Assembly (NCBI RefSeq): GCF_029024105.1
Contig: NZ_CP118963.1
Span: forward strand, 1,736,001-1,800,000
Direction: 5' to 3'
DNA length: 64,000 nt
Source of the DNA: Acinetobacter lwoffii
GTDB taxonomy: Bacteria; Pseudomonadota; Gammaproteobacteria; Pseudomonadales; Moraxellaceae
The notes beneath the pieces are model-generated. The model was not told the DNA's origin. It searched no databases and worked only from the letters and a program-made list of their open reading frames with translations. Both the position numbers and the translations under genes were made by a program. Every line of letters begins with the position of its first letter. Position 1 is the first letter of the stretch. Shown piece by piece: positions 52,304 to 61,077 of this stretch.

Positions 52304-54226
52304 TTAAGGCTGATACAGCTCTAATACAACACGAATCAGCGTATCTCCTTGTTCAGATTCAATCTGGAACAATCCTCCCATGCGCTCAACCCGCATTTTC
52401 ATGCTGCGCATTCCAATACTCAGGCCATTTTTTTGCACCATGTCAGCATCGAAACCGATGCCATTATCCTGAATGCTTAAAGTAAGCTGATGTGGCTGGG
52501 AATATTCCAGACTGACTTTTACCTGACTGGCCTGACTATGCTTAATGATATTGGTCAGACTTTCTTCGACTACTCGGATCAAGGTCAAACACTGTAATGC
52601 CGTTGGTTCACGCTGCCAGACTTTTGGAAATGACCATTCAACTACAATCCCCATTTCTTCCATCAGCTGGGTAAAACGATAACGTACCGGTGCGATCCAG
52701 AGTACCGGCGTTTGTGGGACTTTATTTTCAATAGATGAACCACTGTCAATGATTTGTCTGAGATCATCTCTGAGCAGTTTCAGCATGGAAAGAAACTGCT
52801 GTTTAGAAACTGTTTCGCTACTTTGATCCACCAGAATCATGGAACGGACAATAGACCCTCCCAACCCGTCATGCAGTTCATGTGACAGATTAATCCGTTC
52901 TTGCAGACGAACATTCGTCAGCTCCAGTTGATGTTTATCGCTCAGGCTTTTATTCAGGTCGGCACTGACCTGCTGAACTTTACGTTCTAACTGGGTATTA
53001 AATTTTTCGATTTTCCTGACATTACGATTCAAGCGTGTGCCCATAATCAGCACGACAAACAGGGTAATAATCGGTGAGGTATAGGGGGATAAAGGTGAAA
53101 ATTCATTGACCTGGGTTTGGTTCAACATGATCAGGTCGATGACTACACACAGCAAAATCCCCCAGAGACACAGCGTCAGGAAAAGATATTCTCCATTTCG
53201 GGTTTTGATGGCCTGATAGCTGACATATACAGTACAACTAATAAAGAGCAATACATAGATGATAAACACTCCGCCCAGTACCTGCTCCAGATAATCCAAG
53301 GAACTGATCATAACCAGTAAGCTGGACAGAACGCTGACCAGAATAAATCCTCGCTCCAACTGCTTAAATTTCTGTTTTACAAAGCGGATCAGATACAGAC
53401 AAAAACAATGGATATAGGCAATAAAAAAAAGCATATTGGCTTTAGCTGCCGAAATCGTGGAGTGAAATGGAAAATTTTCTGTAGTCAAGACATTGGAAAT
53501 AAACAGAATCCACAACAGTGAACTGAGTGCCAGCCAGCCAAAAGTGGTTTCTGAACGCCGGAATAACCAGATAATGAAACAGATCAGCCCAATCGTGGCA
53601 GAGAAAATCATATTGATCTGGAATACGGTACGGCGATCCCAGATTTTTTCCAAATACTGCTGGCTATTCACCAACACATTATTAAACTGAATATTGCCCA
53701 GGCCCGCGCTTTGGAAACTGTAGCCATTTACATAAATCAGGATTTCATTACTGTCTTTACGCAAACCGCTAATCGGGAAAACCCAGTAACGCGGCATATT
53801 CCAGCTTTTCGACAAGGGCTCTTGCAAGTTCCGGTCAGACCAAAGCAAGTCACCATTCAGGAACACGGCACCTGCCGAATTAATATAATCAATAGAAAAG
53901 GCAACCGGTTCTGCAAGACGAATATTGTCCTGACATGACCAACGCCAGACAATCTTGTACCAGGCACCCCCATGATAATTCTTCCAGTTATTCTGCCAGT
54001 TATCCGGCAAACGTACGCTTTGCCAGCCCGATGTCGGCATCTCGGTAGGACCCTGAGCCTGAACCTTCTGAATATATTCGATCTTCACCTGACAAAGATC
54101 ATTAATCTGAAAATGGTTTTGTGCCTGACTGATACTACAGAACAAGCAAAGCCAGCTGCACAGGACAAAAACACCGATCCATTTCAGTCGCTGCCGTTTG
54201 CTGCTTCTGGAACAGGCAGATGACAT
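52304..54226 (-). CDS. Membrane sensor histidine kinase (NarL-system type)
   Basis: A 640-residue sensor. A signal/anchor helix (residues 14-35) precedes a periplasmic jelly-roll-like domain (about 40-190; WQSVRLPDNWQNNWKNYHGGAWYKIVWRW, AVFLNGDLLWSD, NEILIYVNGYSF). Six to seven transmembrane helices follow (about 200-395), as in 7TMR-DISM receptors. Then come a coiled coil, a HisKA_3 dimerisation region with phospho-accepting H452 (RINLSHELHDGLGG), and a HATPase with VVEESLTNIIKHSQASQVKV and IQDNGIGFDADM. Its ATG overlaps the stop of the response-regulator gene, giving a tight pair. The signal is unknown; the jelly roll hints at a carbohydrate-like ligand. Confidence 0.92.
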   Translation of the reverse strand: MSSACSRSSKRQRLKWIGVFVLCSWLCLFCSISQAQNHFQINDLCQVKIEYIQKVQAQGPTEMPTSGWQSVRLPDNWQNNWKNYHGGAWYKIVWRWSCQDNIRLAEPVAFSIDYINSAGAVFLNGDLLWSDRNLQEPLSKSWNMPRYWVFPISGLRKDSNEILIYVNGYSFQSAGLGNIQFNNVLVNSQQYLEKIWDRRTVFQINMIFSATIGLICFIIWLFRRSETTFGWLALSSLLWILFISNVLTTENFPFHSTISAAKANMLFFIAYIHCFCLYLIRFVKQKFKQLERGFILVSVLSSLLVMISSLDYLEQVLGGVFIIYVLLFISCTVYVSYQAIKTRNGEYLFLTLCLWGILLCVVIDLIMLNQTQVNEFSPLSPYTSPIITLFVVLIMGTRLNRNVRKIEKFNTQLERKVQQVSADLNKSLSDKHQLELTNVRLQERINLSHELHDGLGGSIVRSMILVDQSSETVSKQQFLSMLKLLRDDLRQIIDSGSSIENKVPQTPVLWIAPVRYRFTQLMEEMGIVVEWSFPKVWQREPTALQCLTLIRVVEESLTNIIKHSQASQVKVSLEYSQPHQLTLSIQDNGIGFDADMVQKNGLSIGMRSMKMRVERMGGLFQIESEQGDTLIRVVLELYQP

Positions 54227-54909
54227 TACAGAATTCCCAGATGCCGTGCGGTACTGACCGCCTTGGTACGTTTACTGACCGAGAGTTTGCGGTAAATATG
54301 CTTGATATGACTTTCGACGGTATAGCGTGATACACAGAGCTGCTCGGCAATTTCACGATTACTCAGACCTTGCGCAACCAAGGACAGGATTTCCTGCTCC
54401 CGCTGTGTGAGCGTTTCCTGATCCGCAGCTGGCCTGTTCTGTTCTACTGTTCCTGAAATGGTGGGAATAGAAATCTGTTTTAAAATTTCACGGGCAACAA
54501 AGGGATCAATCGGTGCACCGCCACGCAAAATACTGCGAATAGCCAAGGCGACTTCAACATCATCCCGTTCTTTCAGCACATAACCGGTCGCACCGGCCTG
54601 AATTGCCCTAAACAGGCTATCTTGGGTACTCCAGGCAGACACCACCAGAATCAACGCTTGTGCGTCCTGTTCGCGGATTTTTTCAATAATTGAAATCCCA
54701 CTTCCATCTGGTAAACCCAAATCTACTAAGGCCAGTGCAATCGGCTGTTGCTGCAAAACGGCATATGCTTCTTTCACCGTATTGGCAAATAACAGAACGT
54801 CATCCTGATAACCTAGATTGCTTAATATGATTTTTAAACGGCGCTGGATGACATATTCATCTTCAACGATTAATACTGGTACTGGCAAGACTGCCTCCGA
54901 TGCTGTCAT
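54226..54909 (-). CDS. NarL/LuxR-family response regulator
   Basis: A 227-residue DNA-binding response regulator. The receiver domain has the acidic pair E16/D17 (LIVEDEYV), the phospho-acceptor D63 (ALVDLGLPDGSG) and the switch region VVSAWSTQDS, followed by VLKERD. The C-terminal LuxR helix-turn-helix is complete (LTQREQEILSLVAQGLSNREIAEQLCVSRYTVESHIKHIYRKL). The ATG at 54909 is preferred over the GTG two codons upstream. It is encoded just upstream of its cognate kinase. Confidence 0.94.
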   Translation of the reverse strand: MTASEAVLPVPVLIVEDEYVIQRRLKIILSNLGYQDDVLLFANTVKEAYAVLQQQPIALALVDLGLPDGSGISIIEKIREQDAQALILVVSAWSTQDSLFRAIQAGATGYVLKERDDVEVALAIRSILRGGAPIDPFVAREILKQISIPTISGTVEQNRPAADQETLTQREQEILSLVAQGLSNREIAEQLCVSRYTVESHIKHIYRKLSVSKRTKAVSTARHLGIL

Positions 54910-55059
54910 AAGCACGCCCCTTATATTTATTTTTATATATCCCCTTTAAGATTAAAATATAAACAAAATCACACTAAAAATCATGATTTATTTATTTTTT
55001 ATTATCTGAAGTTTTAAGCAGCGAGAAACGCTTACGCCCGTTTTCCATATCATAGACAT

Positions 55060-55088
55060 AAAAAATGCCATCTGTTTAGCAGATGGCA
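55060..55088 (-). terminator. Intrinsic terminator after the GST-like gene
   Basis: The 9-bp stem TGCCATCTG / CAGATGGCA with loop TTTAG is followed on the minus strand by a run of T. Confidence 0.78.
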
Positions 55089-55131
55089 GTTCAAGATAGA
55101 AAATCTTTTGAAGTTATACGAGCTGTCTACT

Positions 55132-55914
55132 TTAAGCAGTACCGTATTGCTGTTTTAAATATTTCACAATCTCAGCCGATTCAAACATTTTGGTATCTGT
55201 ATTTGGATCGACCAGATAGGGAAGCTGAATATTATTTCCCATCATTTCAAACAAATGTTCACGCTTACCGCCTGGTAGTGGTTCATATTTTCCCGGTTTT
55301 AAACGCAATTTGGCCGGTCCATAATCTTGCCAGCGCTCTTTAGCGACATTATGAAAAACAAACGGCACTTCCAGTTCACTCAAAACGGCGCGTACAATTC
55401 GGGTATAAGGACTGGCCTCAAAGCCCCATAATTCTAATAACAGTTCAGGTGTTGGCCGATCCTTAATCTTGGGATTCACCATTCCGCCGCGTAAACCATT
55501 GAGGACGGTTCCCGCAATTGCAGCCACTGGAATTTTAGGATAGTGAGCATATTTCTTGGGAGTTTTGCCGGTTTTGCCATAATGCTTGAACAGATGATCG
55601 ATAATATCCTGAGACTCATAGAGTCGATCACCGGTATTTTCATCAACTAAAAAAGGAAATTGCAGTTTTCCACCCAATTGCTGCACCTCAGGACGGAAAT
55701 GAGTACCCCCTCGTGGACATGGATAAACTTCATAATCCAGATTTAGCAAGGTCATGACTTCACGCACCCGACGACAAAATGGTGAACCCTCGTATTCATA
55801 GAGCTTCAAGGCTTTTTCAGGCTGATTTGGAAACGGTGTACCCACCATCCCACGTCCACCTTCAGCGATTGAAGAGGCCAAAGCTTGTACAACTTTAATT
55901 TGATGACTCAACAT
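55132..55914 (-). CDS. Glutathione S-transferase-like protein with two N-terminal (thioredoxin-fold) domains
   Basis: A 260-residue protein with two GST_N/glutaredoxin-like modules in tandem and no alpha-helical GST_C domain. Module 1 (about residues 35-115) has LYEYEGSPFCRRVREVMTLL with C47, then LQFPFLVDENTGDRLYESQDIIDHLF. Module 2 (about 158-258) has LELWGFEASPYTRIVRAVLSEL, where the Cys is replaced by T171, then IQLPYLVDPNTDTKMFESAEIVKYL. The VDxNT...ESxxI motif recurs in both. It may bind glutathione or another thiol; the reaction is unknown. Confidence 0.88.
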   Translation of the reverse strand: MLSHQIKVVQALASSIAEGGRGMVGTPFPNQPEKALKLYEYEGSPFCRRVREVMTLLNLDYEVYPCPRGGTHFRPEVQQLGGKLQFPFLVDENTGDRLYESQDIIDHLFKHYGKTGKTPKKYAHYPKIPVAAIAGTVLNGLRGGMVNPKIKDRPTPELLLELWGFEASPYTRIVRAVLSELEVPFVFHNVAKERWQDYGPAKLRLKPGKYEPLPGGKREHLFEMMGNNIQLPYLVDPNTDTKMFESAEIVKYLKQQYGTA

Positions 55915-56031
55915 AGTATTTTCCTATTTTTGTTTTATATGAATGAAAGACAGAATCTAGGCATCCTGTCTTTCAGGGTACAGATAAGTTTTGTTGTTAT
56001 TCTTTCATGCAGAAATGCAGATTCCGGCCGA

Positions 56032-56541
56032 TTAAGCCACTAATGCTGTTTTAGACACCACAATACCATTATTGTCTGCATAGACATACTCGCCTGCATT
56101 AAACGTGACACCACCAAAACAGAGAGAGATATCAACTTCACCCACACCCTTGCGGTTGCTCTTTTGCGGAATAGCCGCCAATGCATGCACACCAAGATCA
56201 AGTTCAGCAATCGCATCGACATCACGAACGCAACCATAAATAATTACGCCATTCCAGTGATTTTTTACCGCTGATTCTGCAATCAGGTCACCCATCAAGG
56301 CACAGCGCATGGATGCACCGCCATCTACGACCAGGACCTTGCCTGTTCCATCTGTGGCCAACAACTCTTTCACCCGCGAGTTATCTTCAAAACATTTTAC
56401 TGTCACAATCTGACCGCCAAAGGTTTTGCGCGCCCCATAACTCTTAAAAAATTTACCGTCCAGGCAAGGTGTCACCACCTGAAGCTCTAATTCTGGATGA
56501 TCATCTAACAAGTCACAGGTAACAAATGCTGCTGTAGACAC
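56032..56541 (-). CDS. rraA: RraA-family protein (RNase E activity regulator / aldolase-like)
   Basis: A 169-residue protein of the RraA family. The typical stretches are TCDLLDDHPELELQVVTPCL, YGARKTFGGQIVTVKCFEDNSRVKELL, GKVLVVDGGASMRCALMGDLIAESAVKNHWNGVIIYGCVRDVDAI and YVYADNNGIVVS. In E. coli RraA binds and inhibits RNase E. Related proteins act as 4-hydroxy-4-methyl-2-oxoglutarate aldolases, and the GD-x20-R-D motif of the aldolases (GDLIAE ... CVRDVD) is present, so the biochemical role is open. Confidence 0.92.
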   Translation of the reverse strand: MSTAAFVTCDLLDDHPELELQVVTPCLDGKFFKSYGARKTFGGQIVTVKCFEDNSRVKELLATDGTGKVLVVDGGASMRCALMGDLIAESAVKNHWNGVIIYGCVRDVDAIAELDLGVHALAAIPQKSNRKGVGEVDISLCFGGVTFNAGEYVYADNNGIVVSKTALVA

Positions 56542-56553
56542 GGTGTTTTCCCC

Positions 56554-57219
56554 TCATTTCATTTTTTGTATGCGTAAATTATCATAAATTTCAAATTTTA
56601 CCGTCTGAGTTAGCGCGGCCTCGACCATAGTATGAGCCACCTGCTCGGCTGTCACTGGCTTATACGCAAAACTATCCGGAATAAAACGCGATACTTTGTG
56701 GTAAACCTGCTGCGCGATATCTTCCAAAAAACGCTGCTCTGGACGTTCACCAATGAGCAATGAAGGTCGAATCAAACTGATTCTGTCCAAGGACAATGTT
56801 TGTATATATTCTTCCAGTTCACCTTTGACCCGATTATAGTAAAAATGCGATTGGGAATCGGCACCCATTGCGCTTAGCAAAAGATAATGGGCTGAGGTTT
56901 GCTGTAACAGCTCTGCAAAGTGAGCATTTATGGTATAGTCAATACTATAAAATGCCTGTTTGGATCCGGCTTTTTTCATGGTGCTGCCCAGGCAGCTAAA
57001 ACCATGGCTATGCTTGCTGACATCCTGATCATTCAACATCAGGAAATCTTCCAGTACCAGTTGTTGAACTTTATCCAAAGCATCCAGATCATTTTGATGT
57101 TTTCTGACCACTGCAGTAATCTGCTGGCAAGTCGGCTCATCTTGCAAACGTTTTATCAGTTGTTTTCCCACCAAGCCAGTGGCACCTATCACGATGGGAT
57201 GAGTCAGTGATTTAGTCAT
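56554..57219 (-). CDS. NAD(P)-binding Rossmann-fold protein (HTATIP2-like)
   Basis: A 221-residue atypical short-chain dehydrogenase/reductase. The dinucleotide loop is VIGATGLVGKQLIKRL; later motifs are FSCLGSTMKKAGSKQAFYSIDY, HYLLLSAMGADSQSHFYYNRVKGELEE (with the Y-x3-K active-site pair) and RISLIRPSLLIGERPEQR. The sequence is closest in pattern to the HTATIP2/TIP30 group. No substrate is known. It lies 13 bases upstream of rraA and is probably co-transcribed with it. Confidence 0.88.
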   Translation of the reverse strand: MTKSLTHPIVIGATGLVGKQLIKRLQDEPTCQQITAVVRKHQNDLDALDKVQQLVLEDFLMLNDQDVSKHSHGFSCLGSTMKKAGSKQAFYSIDYTINAHFAELLQQTSAHYLLLSAMGADSQSHFYYNRVKGELEEYIQTLSLDRISLIRPSLLIGERPEQRFLEDIAQQVYHKVSRFIPDSFAYKPVTAEQVAHTMVEAALTQTVKFEIYDNLRIQKMK

Positions 57220-57433
57220 TTTTTATACGATCTCCTGGGTGGAATACTAATCTAACGTTTTCTTTAGAATTTTTCTGCATCTAAAATGTTGTCAAAGCAT
57301 GTCAAGACTTGACTTCGGTGCTTAGTTTAATCAAAATATGGCACTTGTTTACGGGCTGGTGATAATTCCTCTGATGTTGGTTTTCAGTTGAGTTTCAGCC
57401 CGCCCAGACCAATCTATTTCAAGGAGTGCACGA

Positions 57434-57703
57434 GTGGCAAACTCTGCTCAAGCTAAAAAACGTGCTCGTCAAAACGTTAAAGCACGCAAACACAACGCAA
57501 GCTTGCGTTCTATGGTTCGTACCTATCTTAAACGTACATTAGCTGCTATCAGCACTAATGACTATGCAGTTGCTACTGAAGCGTACAAATCGCTTGTTCC
57601 AGTAATCGACCGTATGGCTGACAAAGGCATCATCCATAAAAACAAAGCAGCTCGTCATAAGAGCCGCTTGAACGCGCAAGTTAAAGCACTAGCTTCTAAC
57701 TAA
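57434..57703 (+). CDS. rpsT: 30S ribosomal protein S20
   Basis: An 89-residue primary binding protein of 16S rRNA. The sequence starts ANSAQAKKRARQNVKARKHN after an initiator GTG at 57434, with AAGGAG 7 bases ahead. The non-ATG start is common for S20 genes and in E. coli is linked to autogenous control. The helical C-terminus AARHKSRLNAQVKAL is typical. It is monocistronic, with a strong terminator behind it. Confidence 0.97.
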   Translation: MANSAQAKKRARQNVKARKHNASLRSMVRTYLKRTLAAISTNDYAVATEAYKSLVPVIDRMADKGIIHKNKAARHKSRLNAQVKALASN

Positions 57704-57712
57704 TCGCAAATG

Positions 57713-57738
57713 AAAAAAGCCCTTTTTAGGGCTTTTTT
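57713..57738 (+). terminator. Intrinsic terminator after rpsT
   Basis: The 11-bp stem AAAAAAGCCCT / AGGGCTTTTTT with loop TTTT is followed by further T. Confidence 0.88.
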
Positions 57739-57864
57739 TGTGTCTGGAATTTGAAGAAACTAAAAAATATAATGACTCATTCAGAAAAATAATTTGTTTA
57801 GACAGCACTCATCCAGTCAATGCGATACTGTGAGATAAAAACCTGAATCTCCCTCTCTTTTAGA

Positions 57865-57990
57865 TTATTGATCTTTATCCATAGAGGATGGCGAAGTGGT
57901 TTTATCCTGTTTCGTATTGTCAGTGTCCCGCTTTTGACATGCGGTTAAACCCAAAATCGCGATCAGGCTAAAAATTGTGATAACTTTCAT
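57865..57990 (-). CDS. Very small predicted lipoprotein (41 residues)
   Basis: A 41-residue frame starting at 57990 with GAGGAAAATT directly before the ATG. The signal peptide MKVITIFSLIAILGLTAC has a proper lipobox (LTAC, Cys 18). The mature part is only about 24 residues, polar and charged (QKRDTDNTKQDKTTSPSS...), ending MDKDQ. A lysine after the start, a hydrophobic core and the lipobox together make chance unlikely. It lies in the gap between rpsT and the histidine phosphatase. Function unknown; it resembles other tiny cell-envelope lipoproteins only in design. Confidence 0.75.
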   Translation of the reverse strand: MKVITIFSLIAILGLTACQKRDTDNTKQDKTTSPSSMDKDQ

Positions 57991-58180
57991 AATTTTCCTC
58001 AAGATGAATATTTCTATATTTATTAAGCATAGATAATTTTTATACTTACATTATTGAATTTTCACCCTATAAATGTAAAAGGTGCAGTTTAAAATTTATT
58101 TTTATCGTTTTAGCCTGAACTTTATTGAATGATCAATATGAAACGCCCCACCATCTTTATAATTTCTAACTCCCCAATAA

Positions 58181-58211
58181 AAAACTCAATTGCTGTGAAC
58201 AATTGAGTTTT
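58181..58211 (-). terminator. Intrinsic terminator after the histidine phosphatase gene
   Basis: The 12-bp stem AAAACTCAATTG / CAATTGAGTTTT has a 7-base loop; on the minus strand it runs into TTTTTATTG. Confidence 0.82.
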
Positions 58212-58228
58212 GAATAGATCAATTTAAT

Positions 58229-58969
58229 TTAAGAAAGTTGGGAACGTTTAAAATCAGCAATATCCAGTTCATGTACCTGACCGCGCCAGATCCATTTCAG
58301 TTTGGACTCCAAAAACACATCACCTTCAAACCAGACAAACAGACCTTCCATCATTTTTGGCCAGTCTTCCCGACTGACGTCTTGACGCCCTGACATCACT
58401 GCAATCATCGCTGCGAGAATAGTATCGTGGCTGACAGCCAAACTCAGCCCATATTTATTTTGTGGATGGGTGTTGTAAATCAGTTCCAGTACATCCACCA
58501 CGCCATGAATCGGCTGTTTCATCCCAGGCAAGGCATTATTGACAAAACTGTTAATAAAACCGAGTGCACCCTGCTTGGCAAAATAAGGCCCAGCTTTTTG
58601 AATATCCAGCACAAAGCTGCCAGGCTCCATCAGAAGTCCCTGTTCAATAATTTCAATACGATGGGTATTCTGCTCAGGGGTAACCGCATCTGCCCCTTCA
58701 ATCATCAATGCAGCGGTATCAATACACCGCTGGATCGGACTTGAAATACAGTGATGAATCACACGATCAGTTTGATCAGCCAGATAAGCACCCCATTCCT
58801 GCGCCAGATCCCGCCCCTGATTGGTCAGTTGCAGATCATAGCCTGCCAAACCTTGACCCGGAACCTCTTCACGAATCGAATGCCGTGTAAATAAGGTGAC
58901 AGGCGTCTGTACATCGGGCAATAAATCAATTGCACTCAACATACTCGGTGGAAGCAGTTTCAGGGACAC
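58229..58969 (-). CDS. Histidine phosphatase superfamily protein
   Basis: A 246-residue protein of the phosphoglycerate-mutase-like superfamily. The catalytic core is TLFTRHSIREEVPGQG (an RH motif with the phospho-accepting His) and the second catalytic His is in LAVSHDTILAAMIAVM (SHD). The segment HCISSPIQRCIDTAALM supplies the conserved Arg. The SHD motif is more like acid-phosphatase/phytase members than cofactor-dependent mutases. Substrate unknown. Confidence 0.9.
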   Translation of the reverse strand: MSLKLLPPSMLSAIDLLPDVQTPVTLFTRHSIREEVPGQGLAGYDLQLTNQGRDLAQEWGAYLADQTDRVIHHCISSPIQRCIDTAALMIEGADAVTPEQNTHRIEIIEQGLLMEPGSFVLDIQKAGPYFAKQGALGFINSFVNNALPGMKQPIHGVVDVLELIYNTHPQNKYGLSLAVSHDTILAAMIAVMSGRQDVSREDWPKMMEGLFVWFEGDVFLESKLKWIWRGQVHELDIADFKRSQLS

Positions 58970-59032
58970 GTTACAGCCAACTCTGGATTTGGTAATAGGT
59001 TAAGCACCACTATAACACGCTCAGAATTTTGC

Positions 59033-59884
59033 TCAATGCTCGGCCTGCATGTCAGAAACCGCCTGCAATGCAATAATTTTCATATCATTATTCTTATAAG
59101 CAATGAATCCGCCATTCAGCAAAGTATCCCGATGATTATAAATAAATGGGCGACCTTCTAAATCGACCAAGCCACCCCCAATCCGTTCGAGCATACATTG
59201 ACCAGCGCTGGTATCCCATTCCGAGGTCGGATGAAAACGTGGATAGATATCCACCTGATCTTCCAGCATCATGCAAAATTTATAAGCGCTGCCCGCTTTA
59301 AATTCAGTGTAGTCCGTGAGCTTGGCCAAACTTTGTAAATATTCGAGATATTTCGGTTTCTGCTGGCTACTTTGGCTCAACCCTACAGCAATCATTTTAG
59401 ATGTCGAAGACATTGCATAAGCAAACCATGTTCTAGTTTGAATATCATATTTATAAGGCAAGCCCTGCTCAGGACAGAAATAAATCAGTTGCTGCTCTGG
59501 AACCGCCAATATGGCAAAAGTGGTCAAACTGCCTCTGACCAGACTCAAATTAATGGTAAATTCGGGGCGCTGGTGCAAAAACTCTTTAGTGCCATCTAAC
59601 GGATCCAGTAACCAGAATTCTGACCATGAGCGGCGTTCATGTTCCTGTCCTTCTTCAGACAGTAAAGGCAAGCTGGAAATCTCTGCCAAAGCTTGGGTCA
59701 GATAAGTATTAACCCGAAAATCTGCCTGAGTCACCGGAGAATTATCATTTTTTTTGATGACATCAAAAGCTGCACCAGAACAATAACGCTGATATTCTTC
59801 TCGCAAAATTTCACAGGCTTGTGTCAAAATGGGCACAAACTGCAAAATCATTGGATCTTGTGGTGCTGCTGTTGCTTTAAACAT
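59033..59884 (-). CDS. cysQ: 3'(2'),5'-bisphosphate nucleotidase CysQ
   Basis: A 283-residue inositol-monophosphatase-fold enzyme that hydrolyses PAP/PAPS and supports sulfur assimilation. The metal sites are LPLLSEEGQEHERR, the signature FWLLDPLDGTKEFLHQRPEFTINLSLV and the C-terminal PTSEWDTSAGQCMLERIGGGL. The ATG at 59884 fits the family; the frame is open 21 codons further, but that part would overlap the divergent yrfG start. Only 13 bases separate the two start codons. Confidence 0.94.
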   Translation of the reverse strand: MFKATAAPQDPMILQFVPILTQACEILREEYQRYCSGAAFDVIKKNDNSPVTQADFRVNTYLTQALAEISSLPLLSEEGQEHERRSWSEFWLLDPLDGTKEFLHQRPEFTINLSLVRGSLTTFAILAVPEQQLIYFCPEQGLPYKYDIQTRTWFAYAMSSTSKMIAVGLSQSSQQKPKYLEYLQSLAKLTDYTEFKAGSAYKFCMMLEDQVDIYPRFHPTSEWDTSAGQCMLERIGGGLVDLEGRPFIYNHRDTLLNGGFIAYKNNDMKIIALQAVSDMQAEH

Positions 59885-59897
59885 AGAAAACCTAAAT

Positions 59898-60584
59898 ATG
59901 TCAAAATGCTCTGAAAAACCTACCATAATTTTCGATATGGATGGCACTTTACTTGATCTTGCCTACGATGATTTCATCTGGAACGAGTTATTGCCTGTGC
60001 GTTATGCTGCCACACATGGCTGTAGCCTGGAACACAGCCAGGCGACACTCTATGCATTCTATCAGGAACATAATCATACCTTAAACTGGTACTCTTCACG
60101 CTTCTGGACGGCTAAAGTCGAAGTCGATGTTCTGGCGATGCAAATTGAACATAAAGATAAAGTGGCCTTACGCCCGCATTGTCTCGAATTGCTCGATTAT
60201 CTTAAAAATAATGGCTATCCCATCTGGCTGGCCACCAATGCTGACTGTGCGGGTCTAGCATTTAAACTGGATCATTTGAATTTAAGAGATTATTTCGATG
60301 TGATTGTCAGTTCAGAAACGATCGGACATGCCAAAGAATTTATCGAGTTCTGGCAAGGCCTGAATGCGTTGCATCCATTTGACCCTGCACATGCTTATTT
60401 TATTGATGATACTGAAAAAGTCCTGAATGGGGCTCAAGCCTATGGCATTCAGAACCTGTTCAGCATCCAGCAGCCCTCTTCAGCCAAAGTAGCACGTCAG
60501 ACTTGTAATTACCCGATGCTGCACCAATTAACAGATTTAATCACTCATTTAAATCAGGCTGAGGTAGAAAAAAAATATGCGTAA
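59898..60584 (+). CDS. yrfG: HAD-family GMP/IMP nucleotidase YrfG
   Basis: A 228-residue HAD hydrolase. Motif I is FDMDGTLLDLAYDD, motif II LATNADCAG, the motif III Lys is in IGHAKEF, and motif IV is FIDDTEKVLNGAQAYGI. The cap segment HNHTLNWYSSRFW matches E. coli YrfG closely (HTLNWYCLDYW), which dephosphorylates GMP and IMP. It overlaps hslR by 8 bases, the same gene order as in E. coli. The ATG at 59898 is preferred over longer frames. Confidence 0.92.
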   Translation: MSKCSEKPTIIFDMDGTLLDLAYDDFIWNELLPVRYAATHGCSLEHSQATLYAFYQEHNHTLNWYSSRFWTAKVEVDVLAMQIEHKDKVALRPHCLELLDYLKNNGYPIWLATNADCAGLAFKLDHLNLRDYFDVIVSSETIGHAKEFIEFWQGLNALHPFDPAHAYFIDDTEKVLNGAQAYGIQNLFSIQQPSSAKVARQTCNYPMLHQLTDLITHLNQAEVEKKYA

Positions 60585-61017
60585 ATCGTCTTTACCCGAA
60601 GATGCGGTAGGCATGCGTATAGACAAATGGCTGTGGGCAGCACGGTTTTTTAAAACCCGCTCGATTGCCAAACATGCGATTGAAGGTGGCAAAGTCCATC
60701 ACAATGGTGAACGTGTCAAGGTATCGCGCGAAGTCCGTGTTGGTATGGAACTGACGATTCAGCAAGGCATCGACAAAAAAACCGTGCTGGTTAAGGAACT
60801 TTCTGATGTTCGTGGACCTGCACCCGTGGCACAAAAACTGTATGAAGAAACCGAAGTCAGTATTGCACGCCGGGAATTGATTACATCACAAAGAAAGTTG
60901 CATAATCTAGCTCGTCCCGACCATCGTCCAAGCAAGAAGGATCGTCGTGATATCAGTAGATTTAAAAATGAAAATAGTCAGAATTTCGATCAGTCATGGT
61001 CCTATAATGACGATTAA
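60577..61017 (+). CDS. hslR: Ribosome-associated heat shock protein Hsp15 (S4 domain)
   Basis: A 146-residue S4-domain RNA-binding protein that returns 50S subunits blocked by nascent chains to the cycle. The S4 domain is RIDKWLWAARFFKTRSIAKHAIEGGKVHHNGERVKVSREV. A basic C-terminus follows (RELITSQRKLHNLARPDHRPSKKDRRDISRF). It is translationally coupled to yrfG by an 8-base overlap. Confidence 0.93.
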   Translation: MRKSSLPEDAVGMRIDKWLWAARFFKTRSIAKHAIEGGKVHHNGERVKVSREVRVGMELTIQQGIDKKTVLVKELSDVRGPAPVAQKLYEETEVSIARRELITSQRKLHNLARPDHRPSKKDRRDISRFKNENSQNFDQSWSYNDD

Positions 61018-61077
61018 ATTTAAGCGTCAGAATATGTCGTACATGCGCTGACTTTTATAGAACACTAGGGAAAATTC

